This document shows, in pieces, positions 50,060 through 58,696 of a stretch of DNA of 64,000 nucleotides. The stretch is from the NCBI RefSeq assembly GCF_013114825.1, contig NZ_JAAVLX010000008.1:186001-250000 (forward strand), written 5' to 3'. Each line of letters begins with the position of its first letter. Position 1 is the stretch's first letter. Position numbers and translations under genes: made by a program. The notes under the pieces are model-generated. The model was not told the origin of the DNA. It did not search any database and saw only the letters and a program-made list of their open reading frames with translations. The stretch comes from Bradyrhizobium australiense (GTDB taxonomy: Bacteria; Pseudomonadota; Alphaproteobacteria; Rhizobiales; Xanthobacteraceae).

Positions 50060-50926
50060 TCACTTACACGGCTTGGAATCCCTCACGTCGAACCGGCCCA
50101 TCGCGCCGGCAATCACAAAATCGTTGTAGTCGAGCACCAGCGCGCGGGAGACGCCGTTCTCGAACAATTCGAACGACATCGCGTAAACCGGCGTCTGCTC
50201 GCCTTCCTTCGCCTTGGCGTCGCGGTCGTAATAGCTCACGGTCACGGGCCAGCGGGTCAGCGTCTTCATCTGGTCGTTGTCGGTGGAAGGATCGGGCGAT
50301 GCGATGCTGAGGGTGCCCGGAATCGGCTTCCCGATCACCGTGAGCGTATTATAGACTTTCTCGCCATTGTCTGAGCCGTCATAGACCATCAGCTCCAGCA
50401 CCGATTTGCCCGCGCGCGCGGCGGCGATGATGTGCTGGATCTGCTCGGTCGGGAACACAACCTTGCCGTCGAGCTCGAATGTCTTCGTAACCGGTTGTTT
50501 CAGCTTGACCGTGATGCGGTCGCCGACCCGTTCCGCCACACCGTCCACCGGCGCGGAGTCGGTATCGTTCATGCGCGTGTCGATCTTGAAACGATAGCTC
50601 TTGCCGTCAGCGTCTTCCCAGGAATGCGAGCGCAGATCGCTCAGCGTCATCCGGCCCTCGCCGCTGTCGAGCTCCGAGACCTGGCGAAATTCGGAGGTGT
50701 AGCCCTCACACGCGCTTCCCGAGAAATTGTAGAGTATGCGCCCACGTGCGCCATTGATCGCGTTCGATCCACGCGATTTGACCAGCTTCAGCTCATAGAG
50801 GGCCTGATGGGCGAGAAATGGCCCGCTGGCACCCGCCAACGCCGGGTCCTTTGCGATGCCTGAGAGCAAAATGGCCGCAGCCGAAAACACCAAAGCACGA
50901 ACCGGAATCGGGAACGAGCTAGCCAT
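50060..50926 (-). CDS. eipB: Cell-envelope integrity protein EipB (DUF1849)
   Basis: A 288-residue periplasmic protein with a signal peptide (ALVFSAAAILLSGIA). The spiral beta-barrel of EipB/DUF1849 shows HQALYELKLVKSRGSNAIN, GRILYNFSGSACEGYTSEF, SWEDADGKSYRFKID and VSYYDRDAKAKEGEQTP. Two cysteines, 73 and 287, match the disulfide reported for Brucella EipB, which is needed for envelope integrity. The C-terminus (FDVRDSKPCK) is the family's usual end. Confidence 0.93.
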   Translation of the reverse strand: MASSFPIPVRALVFSAAAILLSGIAKDPALAGASGPFLAHQALYELKLVKSRGSNAINGARGRILYNFSGSACEGYTSEFRQVSELDSGEGRMTLSDLRSHSWEDADGKSYRFKIDTRMNDTDSAPVDGVAERVGDRITVKLKQPVTKTFELDGKVVFPTEQIQHIIAAARAGKSVLELMVYDGSDNGEKVYNTLTVIGKPIPGTLSIASPDPSTDNDQMKTLTRWPVTVSYYDRDAKAKEGEQTPVYAMSFELFENGVSRALVLDYNDFVIAGAMGRFDVRDSKPCK

Positions 50927-51179
50927 GTCCTGTTTTTTCCTCGAGGAGATTCGACTACATTAGTGACGGGCCCATTGCGTCGCAACTAGGGCAGCGCCAC
51001 GAAAACGCAAGAATTCGAGGCTGAAGCACCCTGTTTTTTTGGCATTTTCGGGCACGATCCGCCTCGATCGCCGTGCTGGACGCAGCTCCGCCGTCGCTTG
51101 CAAGATAAAGCGCGATGCGCGAAACAATGCGCGCCTGACCGCGGGTCAGGAACGGTCACATCGAGCGGGGACGGAGAAC

Positions 51180-51647
51180 ATGGCGGGTACGGTCGAACAG
51201 AAGCTGGCGGCACAAGGCATCGTCCTGAACGAGCCGCGCACCCCCATGGCGAACTATGTCGGCTTCGTGCGCTCGGGCAACCTGCTGTTCGTCTCCGGCC
51301 AGGTGTGCGCCAACGCGGAAGGCAAGCTGATCGCCAAGGGCAAGCTCGGGGCCGGCGTCACCATCGAACAGGGCTACGCCGCGGCGCAGGGATGCGGCGT
51401 CAACCTGCTGGCGCAGGTCAAGGCCGCGCTCGGCGATCTCGACAAAGTGGTCCGCGTGGTCAGGCTCGGCGGCTTCATCAATTCCGCGCCTGATTTCCTC
51501 GACGGACCCAAAGTGCTCAACGGCACGTCAGACCTCATGGTCACCGCATTCGGCGATAAGGGCCGGCACGCCCGCACCACCGTCGGGGTCGCTTCGCTAC
51601 CCTCGGATGCCGCCGTCGAGGTCGACGCGATCTTCGAAGTGTCCTGA
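51180..51647 (+). CDS. RidA family protein, copy 2
   Basis: A 155-residue RidA-superfamily protein. It starts MAGTVEQKLAAQGIVLNEPR and has NLLFVSGQVCANAEGKLI, AAQGCGVNLLAQVKAALGDLD and HARTTVGVASLPSDAAVEVD, where the Arg in HARTTVGV occupies the place of the conserved catalytic Arg. This longer form with an N-terminal extension belongs to the Rid6/7-like branch. A longer reading from 51039 is not supported. Glycerophosphodiesterase follows seven bases later. Confidence 0.92.
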   Translation: MAGTVEQKLAAQGIVLNEPRTPMANYVGFVRSGNLLFVSGQVCANAEGKLIAKGKLGAGVTIEQGYAAAQGCGVNLLAQVKAALGDLDKVVRVVRLGGFINSAPDFLDGPKVLNGTSDLMVTAFGDKGRHARTTVGVASLPSDAAVEVDAIFEVS

Positions 51648-51653
51648 GCGAGT

Positions 51654-52412
51654 TTGCCTGTGCGTGCGCCGGACTGGCTGACGGCACGGCCGGTCGCTCA
51701 TCGCGGCCTGCATGATATTTCGCGCGGCATCGTCGAAAATATGCCGGCAGCCGCGCGGGCCGCCGTGGACGGCAATTTCGCCATCGAATGCGACATCCAG
51801 CTTTCGTCGGATGGCGAGGCGATGGTCCATCACGACAACGCGCTCGGCCGCCTCACCGAGGGTTCGGGCGCGTTGCTTGGCAAGACCGCGGCCGAACTCC
51901 AGGCGGTGAATTTCAAGAATACGCAGGAGCGGATGATGACGCTCGGCGATCTCTGCGCGCTGGTCGCCGGCCGCGTGCCGCTGGTGATCGAGGTGAAAAG
52001 CCATTTTGACGGCGATCGCCGGCTGGTGAAACGGATGGCGGAGGTGCTCGCCTCCTATGATGGCCCGGCGGTCGGCATGTCCTTTGATCCGGATCAGGTG
52101 GTGGCGTTGCGCGACCTGATCCCCGGCCGCGCCCGCGGCATCGTCGCCGAGCACGACTATACCGCCGAGGAGTGGCCGGAAGCATCAGTGGAACAGCGCC
52201 GCGGCATGACGCATCTGCGCCACGCCTTCCGCACCCGGCCGCATTTCGTTGCCTATTGGGTGAACGCGTTGCCCGCGGCAGCCCCCTGGATCGCCCGCAA
52301 TGTCTTCGGCCTGCCGCTCCTGACCTGGACGGTGCGCACACAGGAGCAGCGCGTGCGCGCCGCGCGCCACGCCGACCAGATGATCTTCGAGGGGTTCCTG
52401 CCGGGAACCTGA
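51654..52412 (+). CDS. Glycerophosphodiester phosphodiesterase
   Basis: A 252-residue GDPD TIM-barrel that hydrolyses glycerophosphodiesters to glycerol 3-phosphate. Motifs are VAHRGLHDISRGIVENM with the catalytic His, AIECDIQLSSDGEAMVHHD with the metal-binding Glu/Asp and second His, and PLVIEVKSHFDGD. There is no signal peptide, so it is cytoplasmic. A TTG at 51654 or GTG at 51660 is the start; no ATG is near. Likely co-transcribed with the RidA gene. Confidence 0.9.
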   Translation: MPVRAPDWLTARPVAHRGLHDISRGIVENMPAAARAAVDGNFAIECDIQLSSDGEAMVHHDNALGRLTEGSGALLGKTAAELQAVNFKNTQERMMTLGDLCALVAGRVPLVIEVKSHFDGDRRLVKRMAEVLASYDGPAVGMSFDPDQVVALRDLIPGRARGIVAEHDYTAEEWPEASVEQRRGMTHLRHAFRTRPHFVAYWVNALPAAAPWIARNVFGLPLLTWTVRTQEQRVRAARHADQMIFEGFLPGT

Positions 52413-52519
52413 TACGCGCCGCGCACCTTGAACTCGTCAGCCTGATGCACGATCTTGAGGGTGCGTTGGTCACCATGCGCGATGGCTGATCGCAAGATGG
52501 GACCGGTTTGAATTTCTAG

Positions 52520-53758
52520 ATGGCGTCATCCGAAATCACCCTCGAAGCCGTCCCCTCCGTCAGCGACATCAAGGCTGCGGATTGGAACGCCTGCGCCAAT
52601 CCGGCGGGCGACCCGAACGGCCTCGAAAACCTGGACACACTAGCTGCCCGGAACGGCTCCTGCGCGGTTTCAAAGCCCACCTATAACCCCTTCGTTTCCC
52701 ACGGATTTTTCACAGCCGCCGAAGCCTCCGGCTCGGCCTGCGCCCGCACTGGCTGGGGTGCGCGGCATCTGCTTGCACGGCTCAATGGCGAAATTGTCGG
52801 CATCGTGCCCTGCTATCTGAAAACGCACTCGCAAGGCGAATATGTCTTCGACCGTGGCTGGGCGGATGCCTATGAGCGCGCCGGCGGACGATATTACCCC
52901 AAACTGCAGGTCTCGGTGCCGTTCACGCCCGCAACGGGCCCGCGGCTGTTGATCCGCGAGGGCGTGAACCGCGAGCAGATCGGCTCGGCGCTGGCACGCG
53001 GACTGATGGCGCTGTGCAACGCGACCAATGCTTCCTCCGTGCACGTGACCTTTGCCCGCGAGGCGGAAGCGAAATTTTTAGGGCAGCACGGCTTCCTGCT
53101 ACGGAACGACCAGCAGTTTCACTGGCACAATGAGGCCTACGGCAGTTTTGAGGATTTTCTGAACTCGCTGAACTCGCGTCACCGCAAGGCGATCAGGCGC
53201 GAGCGGCGCGAGGCGGTTGCCGCCGGCGTCACGATCCACCGCCTGACCGGAGCAGATATCACCGAGGACGCCTGGGACGCATTCTTCGCATTCTACATGG
53301 AGACCGGCTCGCGCAAATGGGGCCGCCCCTATCTCACGCGAAAATTCTTCTCGCTGATCGGCGAGAGCATGAGCCGTGACGTGCTCCTGGTGATGGCCAA
53401 ACGCAACGGCCGCTGGGTCGCGGGCGCCATCAATTTCATCGGCTCCGACACGCTGTTCGGCCGCAACTGGGGCGCGGTCGAGCATCACCCGTTCCTGCAT
53501 TTTGAGGTCTGCTACTATCAGGCGATCGATTTTGCGATCGAGCGCGGCTTGAAGGTCGTCGAGGCCGGCGCGCAAGGCGAACACAAACTGGCGCGCGGCT
53601 ACCTGCCGCAAACCACCTACTCCGCGCACTTCATCGCCGACCCCGACCTGCGCCGCGCGATCGCCGACTATCTGAAGCGCGAGCGCGCCTATGTGGCCGA
53701 GGTCGGACGCGAGCTGACCGAGGCCGGCCCGTTCCGCAAGGCCGCTGACGAGGCTTGA
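52520..53758 (+). CDS. GNAT-like peptidogalycan/FemAB-type acyltransferase
   Basis: A 412-residue protein of the COG3146/BioF2-like double-GNAT group. Visible segments are VSHGFFTAAEASGSACARTGWG, ALARGLMALCNATNASSVHV, FEDFLNSLNSRHRKAIRRERR cut at SRHRK, FYMETGSRKWGRPYLTRKFF, FGRNWGAVEHHPFLHFEVCYYQ and EAGAQGEHKLARGYLPQTTYS cut. Family members are proposed to transfer acyl or aminoacyl groups to a wall or antibiotic target; no substrate is known. An HIT gene follows by 53 bases. Confidence 0.88.
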   Translation: MASSEITLEAVPSVSDIKAADWNACANPAGDPNGLENLDTLAARNGSCAVSKPTYNPFVSHGFFTAAEASGSACARTGWGARHLLARLNGEIVGIVPCYLKTHSQGEYVFDRGWADAYERAGGRYYPKLQVSVPFTPATGPRLLIREGVNREQIGSALARGLMALCNATNASSVHVTFAREAEAKFLGQHGFLLRNDQQFHWHNEAYGSFEDFLNSLNSRHRKAIRRERREAVAAGVTIHRLTGADITEDAWDAFFAFYMETGSRKWGRPYLTRKFFSLIGESMSRDVLLVMAKRNGRWVAGAINFIGSDTLFGRNWGAVEHHPFLHFEVCYYQAIDFAIERGLKVVEAGAQGEHKLARGYLPQTTYSAHFIADPDLRRAIADYLKRERAYVAEVGRELTEAGPFRKAADEA

Positions 53759-53811
53759 CCCGGTTGAACTAGCGACATGAGATTTGAGATCAAACCTTGA
53801 GGGAAGAAGCC

Positions 53812-54234
53812 ATGCCCGCCTATGACACCAACAACCCCTTTGCAAAAATCCTGCGCGGCGAGTTTCCCTGCCACAAGGTCTACGAGGACGACCACGTGCT
53901 GGCGTTCCTCGACATCATGCCGCGTTCGCCCGGCCATACGCTGGTGATCCCGAAGGTTCCTGCCCGCAACATCCTCGACATCGCGCCCGATGACTACGCC
54001 CATGTCGCGCGCGCCGCCCACAAGATCGCCGCCGCCGCGATGAAGGCCTTCAACGCCGACGGCATCACCGTTCAGCAGTTCAACGAGCCCGCCGGGGGCC
54101 AGGTCGTGTTCCACCTGCACATGCACGTGATGCCGCGCCATGACGGCGTGGCGCTACTGCCGCCCGCAAGCCGCAAGGAAGACGTGAAGGTGCTGGAAGA
54201 CAATGCGACGAAGCTGATGGCGGCGCTGGGGTAG
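53812..54234 (+). CDS. HIT family protein
   Basis: A 140-residue histidine-triad nucleotide hydrolase/transferase. It starts MPAYDTNNPFAKILRGEFPC; AGGGAAG precedes the ATG. The triad is HLHMHVMPR (H-x-H-x-H), and AFLDIMPRSPGHTLVIPK is the companion motif of the Hint branch. A TTG five codons upstream was not chosen. Confidence 0.95.
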   Translation: MPAYDTNNPFAKILRGEFPCHKVYEDDHVLAFLDIMPRSPGHTLVIPKVPARNILDIAPDDYAHVARAAHKIAAAAMKAFNADGITVQQFNEPAGGQVVFHLHMHVMPRHDGVALLPPASRKEDVKVLEDNATKLMAALG

Positions 54235-54245
54235 ATTTCCGCTAT

Positions 54246-54369
54246 GTAGCCCGGATGGAGCAAAGCGCAATCCGGGAACATTCGCGATGCTTGTAACACC
54301 GGCCCCGGATTTCGCGGAGCCACTCATCGGGCGCGCATTCGTGCGACCCGTTGGCTCCATCCGGGCTAC
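54246..54369. repeat. Palindromic repeat, GTAGCCCGGATGGAGC family, with an inserted module
   Basis: Exact terminal inverted repeats GTAGCCCGGATGGAGC (54246-54261) and GCTCCATCCGGGCTAC (54354-54369). Inside, AATCCGGG pairs with CCCGGATT. At 54324-54357 it holds the same 34-base module as the repeat at 42462-42581, in opposite orientation, 33 of 34 bases identical. Lies between convergent HIT and TrmO genes. Confidence 0.85.
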
Positions 54370-54376
54370 GCAGGTC

Positions 54377-54868
54377 TTACTCCCCCTCCACATCACCGCT
54401 CTTTTCCTGCGCCAGCGGCGAGAACTCGCAGCGGTCCGGCTTGACATCGAGCAGCGGCGTCTCGTCGAGACAGTCGAGGCCGCGCACCAGAATCGTGTTG
54501 CCCTCGACGGCGACGAACTTCACGATCGAGGTGCCGATCGGATTGGGCCGCACCGGCGAGCGCAGCGAGAATGTGCCGCGGGTTTTCTGGTTGTTCTTCG
54601 GGCTCTGCAGCACCAGGTCACGGCGCGATTGGTGCAGCCAGTAGACCACTTCGAGATTTTCATAGAAATCGACGCCCTTGATCGCGGGCACCCAAGGCTC
54701 GAAAATCTCGAGCCGGCAGACCGGGCCGTCGTGGCGGCCCTGCCGCGGCGTCTCCAGCCGCGACTTCCAAGGCGTGCGGATACGGCCGATGAACACGAGG
54801 CCCGCATCGCGAGCCGGCGGCATATCGACGGTAACTTCGCCCTCGCGGAGTTTGGTTTTCTGAGTCAT
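54377..54868 (-). CDS. trmO: tRNA (N6-threonylcarbamoyladenosine-N6)-methyltransferase TrmO
   Basis: A 163-residue protein of the TrmO/YaeB/VirR family, which methylates t6A37 in certain tRNAs. It carries GRIRTPWKSRLETPRQGRHDG, VDFYENLEVVYWLHQSRRDL, TFSLRSPVRPNPIGTSIVK and LDCLDETPLLDVKP, all typical of the domain. The N-terminal extension (MTQKTKLREGEVTVDMP) is short. Its product is shorter than E. coli TrmO (about 235), as in many alphaproteobacteria. Confidence 0.9.
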   Translation of the reverse strand: MTQKTKLREGEVTVDMPPARDAGLVFIGRIRTPWKSRLETPRQGRHDGPVCRLEIFEPWVPAIKGVDFYENLEVVYWLHQSRRDLVLQSPKNNQKTRGTFSLRSPVRPNPIGTSIVKFVAVEGNTILVRGLDCLDETPLLDVKPDRCEFSPLAQEKSGDVEGE

Positions 54869-54871
54869 GGC

Positions 54872-55843
54872 CTAATCCAGTGAGATATTGAGGGCCTTTA
54901 TCACGCCCGCCCACCGCGCGCGATCGGTTGCAACGAAACTGTCGATCTCGGCCTGGCCTTTGGGCCGCAGCGGCGGGAAACCGACCTTGTCGAGCGAAGC
55001 GCGGAATGCATCATCGTTCAGCGCCTTGTTCAGACTGGTGGTGAGTTTCTGCGCAATATCGTCGGGCAGTTTGGCCGGCGCGGAGACGCCATACCAGACA
55101 CTGACGCCATAATCCGGATAGCCGCTTTCGGTCATGGTCGGCACATCAGGCAAGTCAGGGATGCGCTGCGCCGAGCTGACGGCCAGCGGCCGCAGCAATC
55201 CGCCTTTGACCGGTGGCAATGCGGTGCCGAGCGTATCGAACATCAACTGGATGTTGCCGGACAAGAGATCGGTCAAGGCCGGCCCCGCGCCCTTGTAGGC
55301 AACATGAACCATGTCGACGCCGGCCATCTGCTTGAACATCTCGCCTGCGAGATGAATGGTGCCACCGGTGCCGGCCGATCCGAAATTCAGCTTGCCCGGA
55401 TGTTGCTTGGCATAGGCGACGAACTCCGCAACGGTCTTGGCGGGCACCGAAGGATGCACCTCCATCACCACAGGCAGGTCTGTGACCAGTGCGAGCAGGC
55501 GGAAATCCTTCACCGGATCATAAGGCAGTTTCTTGTAGAGCATCGGATTGAGCACGAAGATCGACGCCGCCGTGAAGAACAGCGTATAACCGTCAGGCTC
55601 GGAGCGCGCCGCGGCTTCGGCGCCGATCGCGCCCTGCGCGCCGGCTTTGTTCTCGACCACCACCGTCTGCTTCAGGTCGCGGGCAAGATATTCGCCGACC
55701 ATGCGGCCGAGCACATCGGTCGGGCCGCCCGCGGCATACGGTACGACCAGTTTGATCGGCCGCACCGGATATTCCGCCGCATGCGCCTGCGGCGCGGCGC
55801 AGACGAGGCTGCAGGCCAGCGCCGACAATTTCAGCCAGTTCAT
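54872..55843 (-). CDS. Tripartite tricarboxylate transporter family substrate-binding protein (TctC/Bug)
   Basis: A 323-residue periplasmic solute-binding protein with a signal peptide (MNWLKLSALACSLVCAAPQAHAA cut after ALA) and the Bug pattern YPVRPIKLVVPYAAGGPTDVLGR, VVVENKAGAQGAIGAEAAARSEPDGYTL cut, FGSAGTGGTIHLAGEMF and VPTMTESGYPDYGVSVWYGV. No tctA or tctB membrane gene is adjacent, so it is one of the many orphan Bug proteins of this group, and its ligand is unknown. The four-base gap to trmO is only apparent transcript adjacency. Confidence 0.92.
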   Translation of the reverse strand: MNWLKLSALACSLVCAAPQAHAAEYPVRPIKLVVPYAAGGPTDVLGRMVGEYLARDLKQTVVVENKAGAQGAIGAEAAARSEPDGYTLFFTAASIFVLNPMLYKKLPYDPVKDFRLLALVTDLPVVMEVHPSVPAKTVAEFVAYAKQHPGKLNFGSAGTGGTIHLAGEMFKQMAGVDMVHVAYKGAGPALTDLLSGNIQLMFDTLGTALPPVKGGLLRPLAVSSAQRIPDLPDVPTMTESGYPDYGVSVWYGVSAPAKLPDDIAQKLTTSLNKALNDDAFRASLDKVGFPPLRPKGQAEIDSFVATDRARWAGVIKALNISLD

Positions 55844-55900
55844 TGTGTTTCCTCGACGTTTCTTATGGCCGGACAGTAGCGGATTATCGACCGCCTGCAA

Positions 55901-56245
55901 TCAACCGAGCCACCATTTTCCGGTGAGCAAGACGACCTCGCCGCAGACCACGCCGGCAAAGATCGAGCGCCGCGTCAGCATGAACGTTGCAAAGCCCGCA
56001 GCCACAGCGCCGTAACGCAGCCCGTCCGGAACACCGGCCAGTGCGCCCGGCGGCTGCACCAGGATTTGAGCGATGACGCCGGCGAGGATCGCGGTCGCCA
56101 CCGCCCTCACCCACACCAGGACTTCCGACCCCTCGTCGACGCCGGCGCCGAACCACAGCCCCGCCATGCGCCAGATCTCGTTGGGCAGGAAACCCGCAAG
56201 AACGAGGACCAACAGCGCGTGCGGGCTGCCGAAAAACTCGCTCAT
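55901..56245 (-). CDS. azlD: AzlD family branched-chain amino acid exporter subunit
   Basis: A 114-residue membrane protein with about three to four helices, MSEFFGSPHALLVLVLAGFL first, LPNEIWRMAGLWFGAGVDEG and RYGAVAAGFATFMLTRRSI later. It is the small AzlD half of an AzlCD branched-chain amino acid exporter. The start at 56245 overlaps azlC by four bases; the frame is open much further upstream, over azlC, and that part is shadow. Confidence 0.9.
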   Translation of the reverse strand: MSEFFGSPHALLVLVLAGFLPNEIWRMAGLWFGAGVDEGSEVLVWVRAVATAILAGVIAQILVQPPGALAGVPDGLRYGAVAAGFATFMLTRRSIFAGVVCGEVVLLTGKWWLG

Positions 56246-56985
56246 GCGCGCGCCCTCTCCCGCCACCAGTGGACGCCGTAGGCAATGCTGCCAGCCGTGA
56301 CGCCACTGATCAGGATATCGACGCCGGTATGCAGCATCGACACCAACGGAAACAGCCCGAGGCCAAGCACCAGCGCCAGCACGTCGGATATCTGCCGGCA
56401 GTTGCGCGCCGTCGAAAGCAGAAACGCCAGCGGCGTCAATAGCAGGATCGCCGCCGCAAACAGCGGCGGCAGCTTGGCGGCAAGCTCGTAGCCGAGCGTG
56501 GTGGCGACCATGCAGACCGTGACAAGCCCGCAGCCGAGGCCGTGCGTGAACGCAATGCGCCGCTCGCGCGGCACTTTTGGCAACAGCCGATAGCATTCCA
56601 CCCACAGCGTCACGGCGATGAAATGCGTTACCAGTACGAGATGACTGCGCCTGGTCTTCGGCGTCTTCATCAGCGGCAGCACCGACACCACCATTGGAAA
56701 CAGCCGGATCGCGCTTACCGTCACCGCAATCGCCGCCTGCACCGCGGTCGCGCCGGAGCCGAGCGTCGAAATCAGGATGATCTGCGCCGGACCAGCCCAA
56801 ACCAGCAATGTGCTGCCGAGCACCCATCCCAGGCTGAAATGGCTGTCATGGGCCAGCGCTCCGATGCCGAGATAGGTCGCAAACAGCACCAGCGTTAGCA
56901 CGGTGGATGCGACCGAACTCATGCCCCACGCGAACGCGCGGATGGGGCTTTTCCATTGGGGAGAGTCAAGTGGAGGCAGCGCCAC
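56242..56985 (-). CDS. azlC: AzlC family branched-chain amino acid exporter subunit
   Basis: A 247-residue membrane protein with about seven helices. The AzlC pattern is seen in LGWVLGSTLLVWAGPAQIIL, AVTVSAIRLFPMVVSVLPLM and THFIAVTLWVECYRLLPKVP with later FTHGLGCGLVTVCMV. It pairs with azlD (overlap at 56242-56245) to export branched-chain amino acids. Translation could start at a Met near residue 22. Confidence 0.92.
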   Translation of the reverse strand: MALPPLDSPQWKSPIRAFAWGMSSVASTVLTLVLFATYLGIGALAHDSHFSLGWVLGSTLLVWAGPAQIILISTLGSGATAVQAAIAVTVSAIRLFPMVVSVLPLMKTPKTRRSHLVLVTHFIAVTLWVECYRLLPKVPRERRIAFTHGLGCGLVTVCMVATTLGYELAAKLPPLFAAAILLLTPLAFLLSTARNCRQISDVLALVLGLGLFPLVSMLHTGVDILISGVTAGSIAYGVHWWRERARA

Positions 56986-57256
56986 GGATGACCGGCTGGA
57001 AGTTTGAGTCGTCGCGGGGCATAGGGCTGGCGAATGCGGGGCGCGTCAAGCAAGCGCCGGTCAGGGCGGCTATGCAATTGGCGGCGGCGATGCCCGGCAG
57101 ACTTCGCCAAACGCGATAATCCACTACGCAAGTAGCTCAGATTGACAAAGGACGATCGCCAATTGTTTTTTGGACATCGCTTCGCTTGTCCGGGCTACGA
57201 GGTAGCCAATCCTTGGTTCATCAATCATCGCTCGACAAACCTTCGGGCTCACAGGC

Positions 57257-57520
57257 TCATTGATTTCGGGCGTCGCCAGACAAAGAGAAACGTGGCGATG
57301 AATTGTTCGAAGCCGGTTTCGCAAAAACCTCGTCGCTTTGAAGTTCAACGAGATTGGCCGAAGCGGTCAGTTCGTCCGCCCGGATCCTTCCTTCCAGCAC
57401 GGCCGCAAGGGCGTTTCGGAGCGTACGGCGATAAACCAAGACCTCCGCGACGCCGGGGTGCTTAGCCAAAGCGTCCCGGAATTCATCGATCAAATCACTG
57501 CTCGCGATCAGTTCGACCAT
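57257..57520 (-). CDS. Small soluble protein coupled to the lytic transglycosylase gene
   Basis: An 87-residue protein, MVELIASSDLIDEFRDALAK, then HPGVAEVLVYRRTLRNALAAVL and ASANLVELQSDEVFAKP. The ATG overlaps the transglycosylase stop in a TAATG arrangement, so it is read by reinitiation. No domain is recognised. The in-frame extension to 57772 is shadow of the transglycosylase gene. Confidence 0.6.
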   Translation of the reverse strand: MVELIASSDLIDEFRDALAKHPGVAEVLVYRRTLRNALAAVLEGRIRADELTASANLVELQSDEVFAKPASNNSSPRFSLSGDARNQ

Positions 57521-58464
57521 TACACCCTGTTTCTTAAGACAAAGCACGCCCCGCCGGCCTTGCGGATGCGGTTGCAGAGGTCGTCGGCCTCGCCGCGTGT
57601 GTCGGCGCCGAAGCGCACCTGGTAGAACGTCGCCGGGCCGCGGCTGCGCAGGCGCGAGGTGAGGATAGAGGGATCGCGATTGCCGATCACGCTCGAAAGG
57701 CGCGAGACCGCGCGGCCATACATCGCGAGCGCCTTGTCGCGGGAAAAGCCGGCGGCGAGCTGCACGCCCCATTGCTTGGCGGCGGCGAGCGTCACGCGCT
57801 GCTCCAGCCCGGCGATAAAGGGATTGGGCGCCTGTTTCAAGAGCGCCATCAATTCGCGGCAGCTCGATGCCGGCATTCGTTCGGGCTGTTTACCGCCCCT
57901 TCCCGCCTTCGCCCAATCCTCCACCGTGAAGCCGGTGATGGCGAGCACATAGTTGCGCGTCTCCTGCGGCATAGGACCGGTGCCGGCAAGCCACTCCTGC
58001 ACCCGACGCGGGCCGGCATTGTAGGCCGCCGCCGCGAGCCCGAGATTGCCGAACTGCTCGCGCAGCTCGGCCAGGAACTCCGCTGATTTCGGCAGCGCCT
58101 GCACGGGATTGTAGGGATCGAGCAGGCCGCGTTCGTTCGCCGTTCCCGGCATGAATTGCGCAATGCCCCGCGCGCGCTGGCCACTTCGCGTGACCGGCCC
58201 GACCGCGTCGGAGCGGAAGCGGCTTTCCTGCCAGATCACGCGCGCGAAAAATTCCAGCGGCAGCTTCGACTCCCGCGCCGCGGATTCGATCATCAGGCAC
58301 ATCGCTTCCCGTGCGTCACTCTCGCGCGCAGATGCTCCCGCCTTTGGAATCGCTGCCGCGCTCGAGCGGGTAGCCTCGCCGGCGTCCTCCGCGAAGGCGG
58401 TCGTCAAAGAGGACAAGAGCGACACCGTGCAGCATAGCGCGCGAAGAAATCGATCTCGTTGCAT
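57520..58464 (-). CDS. Lytic murein transglycosylase (SLT domain)
   Basis: About 314 residues from MQRDRFLRALCCTVSLLSSL, a signal peptide, so it acts on peptidoglycan in the periplasm. The SLT domain holds the catalytic Glu in VIWQESRFRSDAVG, GQRARGIAQFMPGTANERGL, and LAAAAYNAGPRRVQEWLAGT. A C-terminal SPOR-like region (YQVRFGADTRGEADDLCNRI) may target septal glycan. A start ten codons upstream (58494) is less likely. The 87-residue gene is coupled to its stop. Confidence 0.9.
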   Translation of the reverse strand: MQRDRFLRALCCTVSLLSSLTTAFAEDAGEATRSSAAAIPKAGASARESDAREAMCLMIESAARESKLPLEFFARVIWQESRFRSDAVGPVTRSGQRARGIAQFMPGTANERGLLDPYNPVQALPKSAEFLAELREQFGNLGLAAAAYNAGPRRVQEWLAGTGPMPQETRNYVLAITGFTVEDWAKAGRGGKQPERMPASSCRELMALLKQAPNPFIAGLEQRVTLAAAKQWGVQLAAGFSRDKALAMYGRAVSRLSSVIGNRDPSILTSRLRSRGPATFYQVRFGADTRGEADDLCNRIRKAGGACFVLRNRV

Positions 58465-58696
58465 GGCTATTCGCACTCCGAGAGCGCATGGCAATCAAAA
58501 CGTCAGTTAACGATTATGGCTTGCAGGTGGATCCGCCGCTGGCTGCGGCACGCTGCCGTATTTGCGCTGCAATTGCTCCGAAATCCGCGTCATTGGAGCT
58601 GCGTTAATTTACGTTAACGCCGCATTTTGCGACGTACGGACTTTTACGGGCAACAAAGCGCGGTAAAAGTCACCTCACTTTGTTGGGAGACTGTCA

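Noticed and set aside
57124..57256. tRNA-like stretch around AAGTAGCTCAG at 57128-57138
   Set aside because: No acceptor stem, anticodon arm or T-loop could be fitted; chance resemblance.
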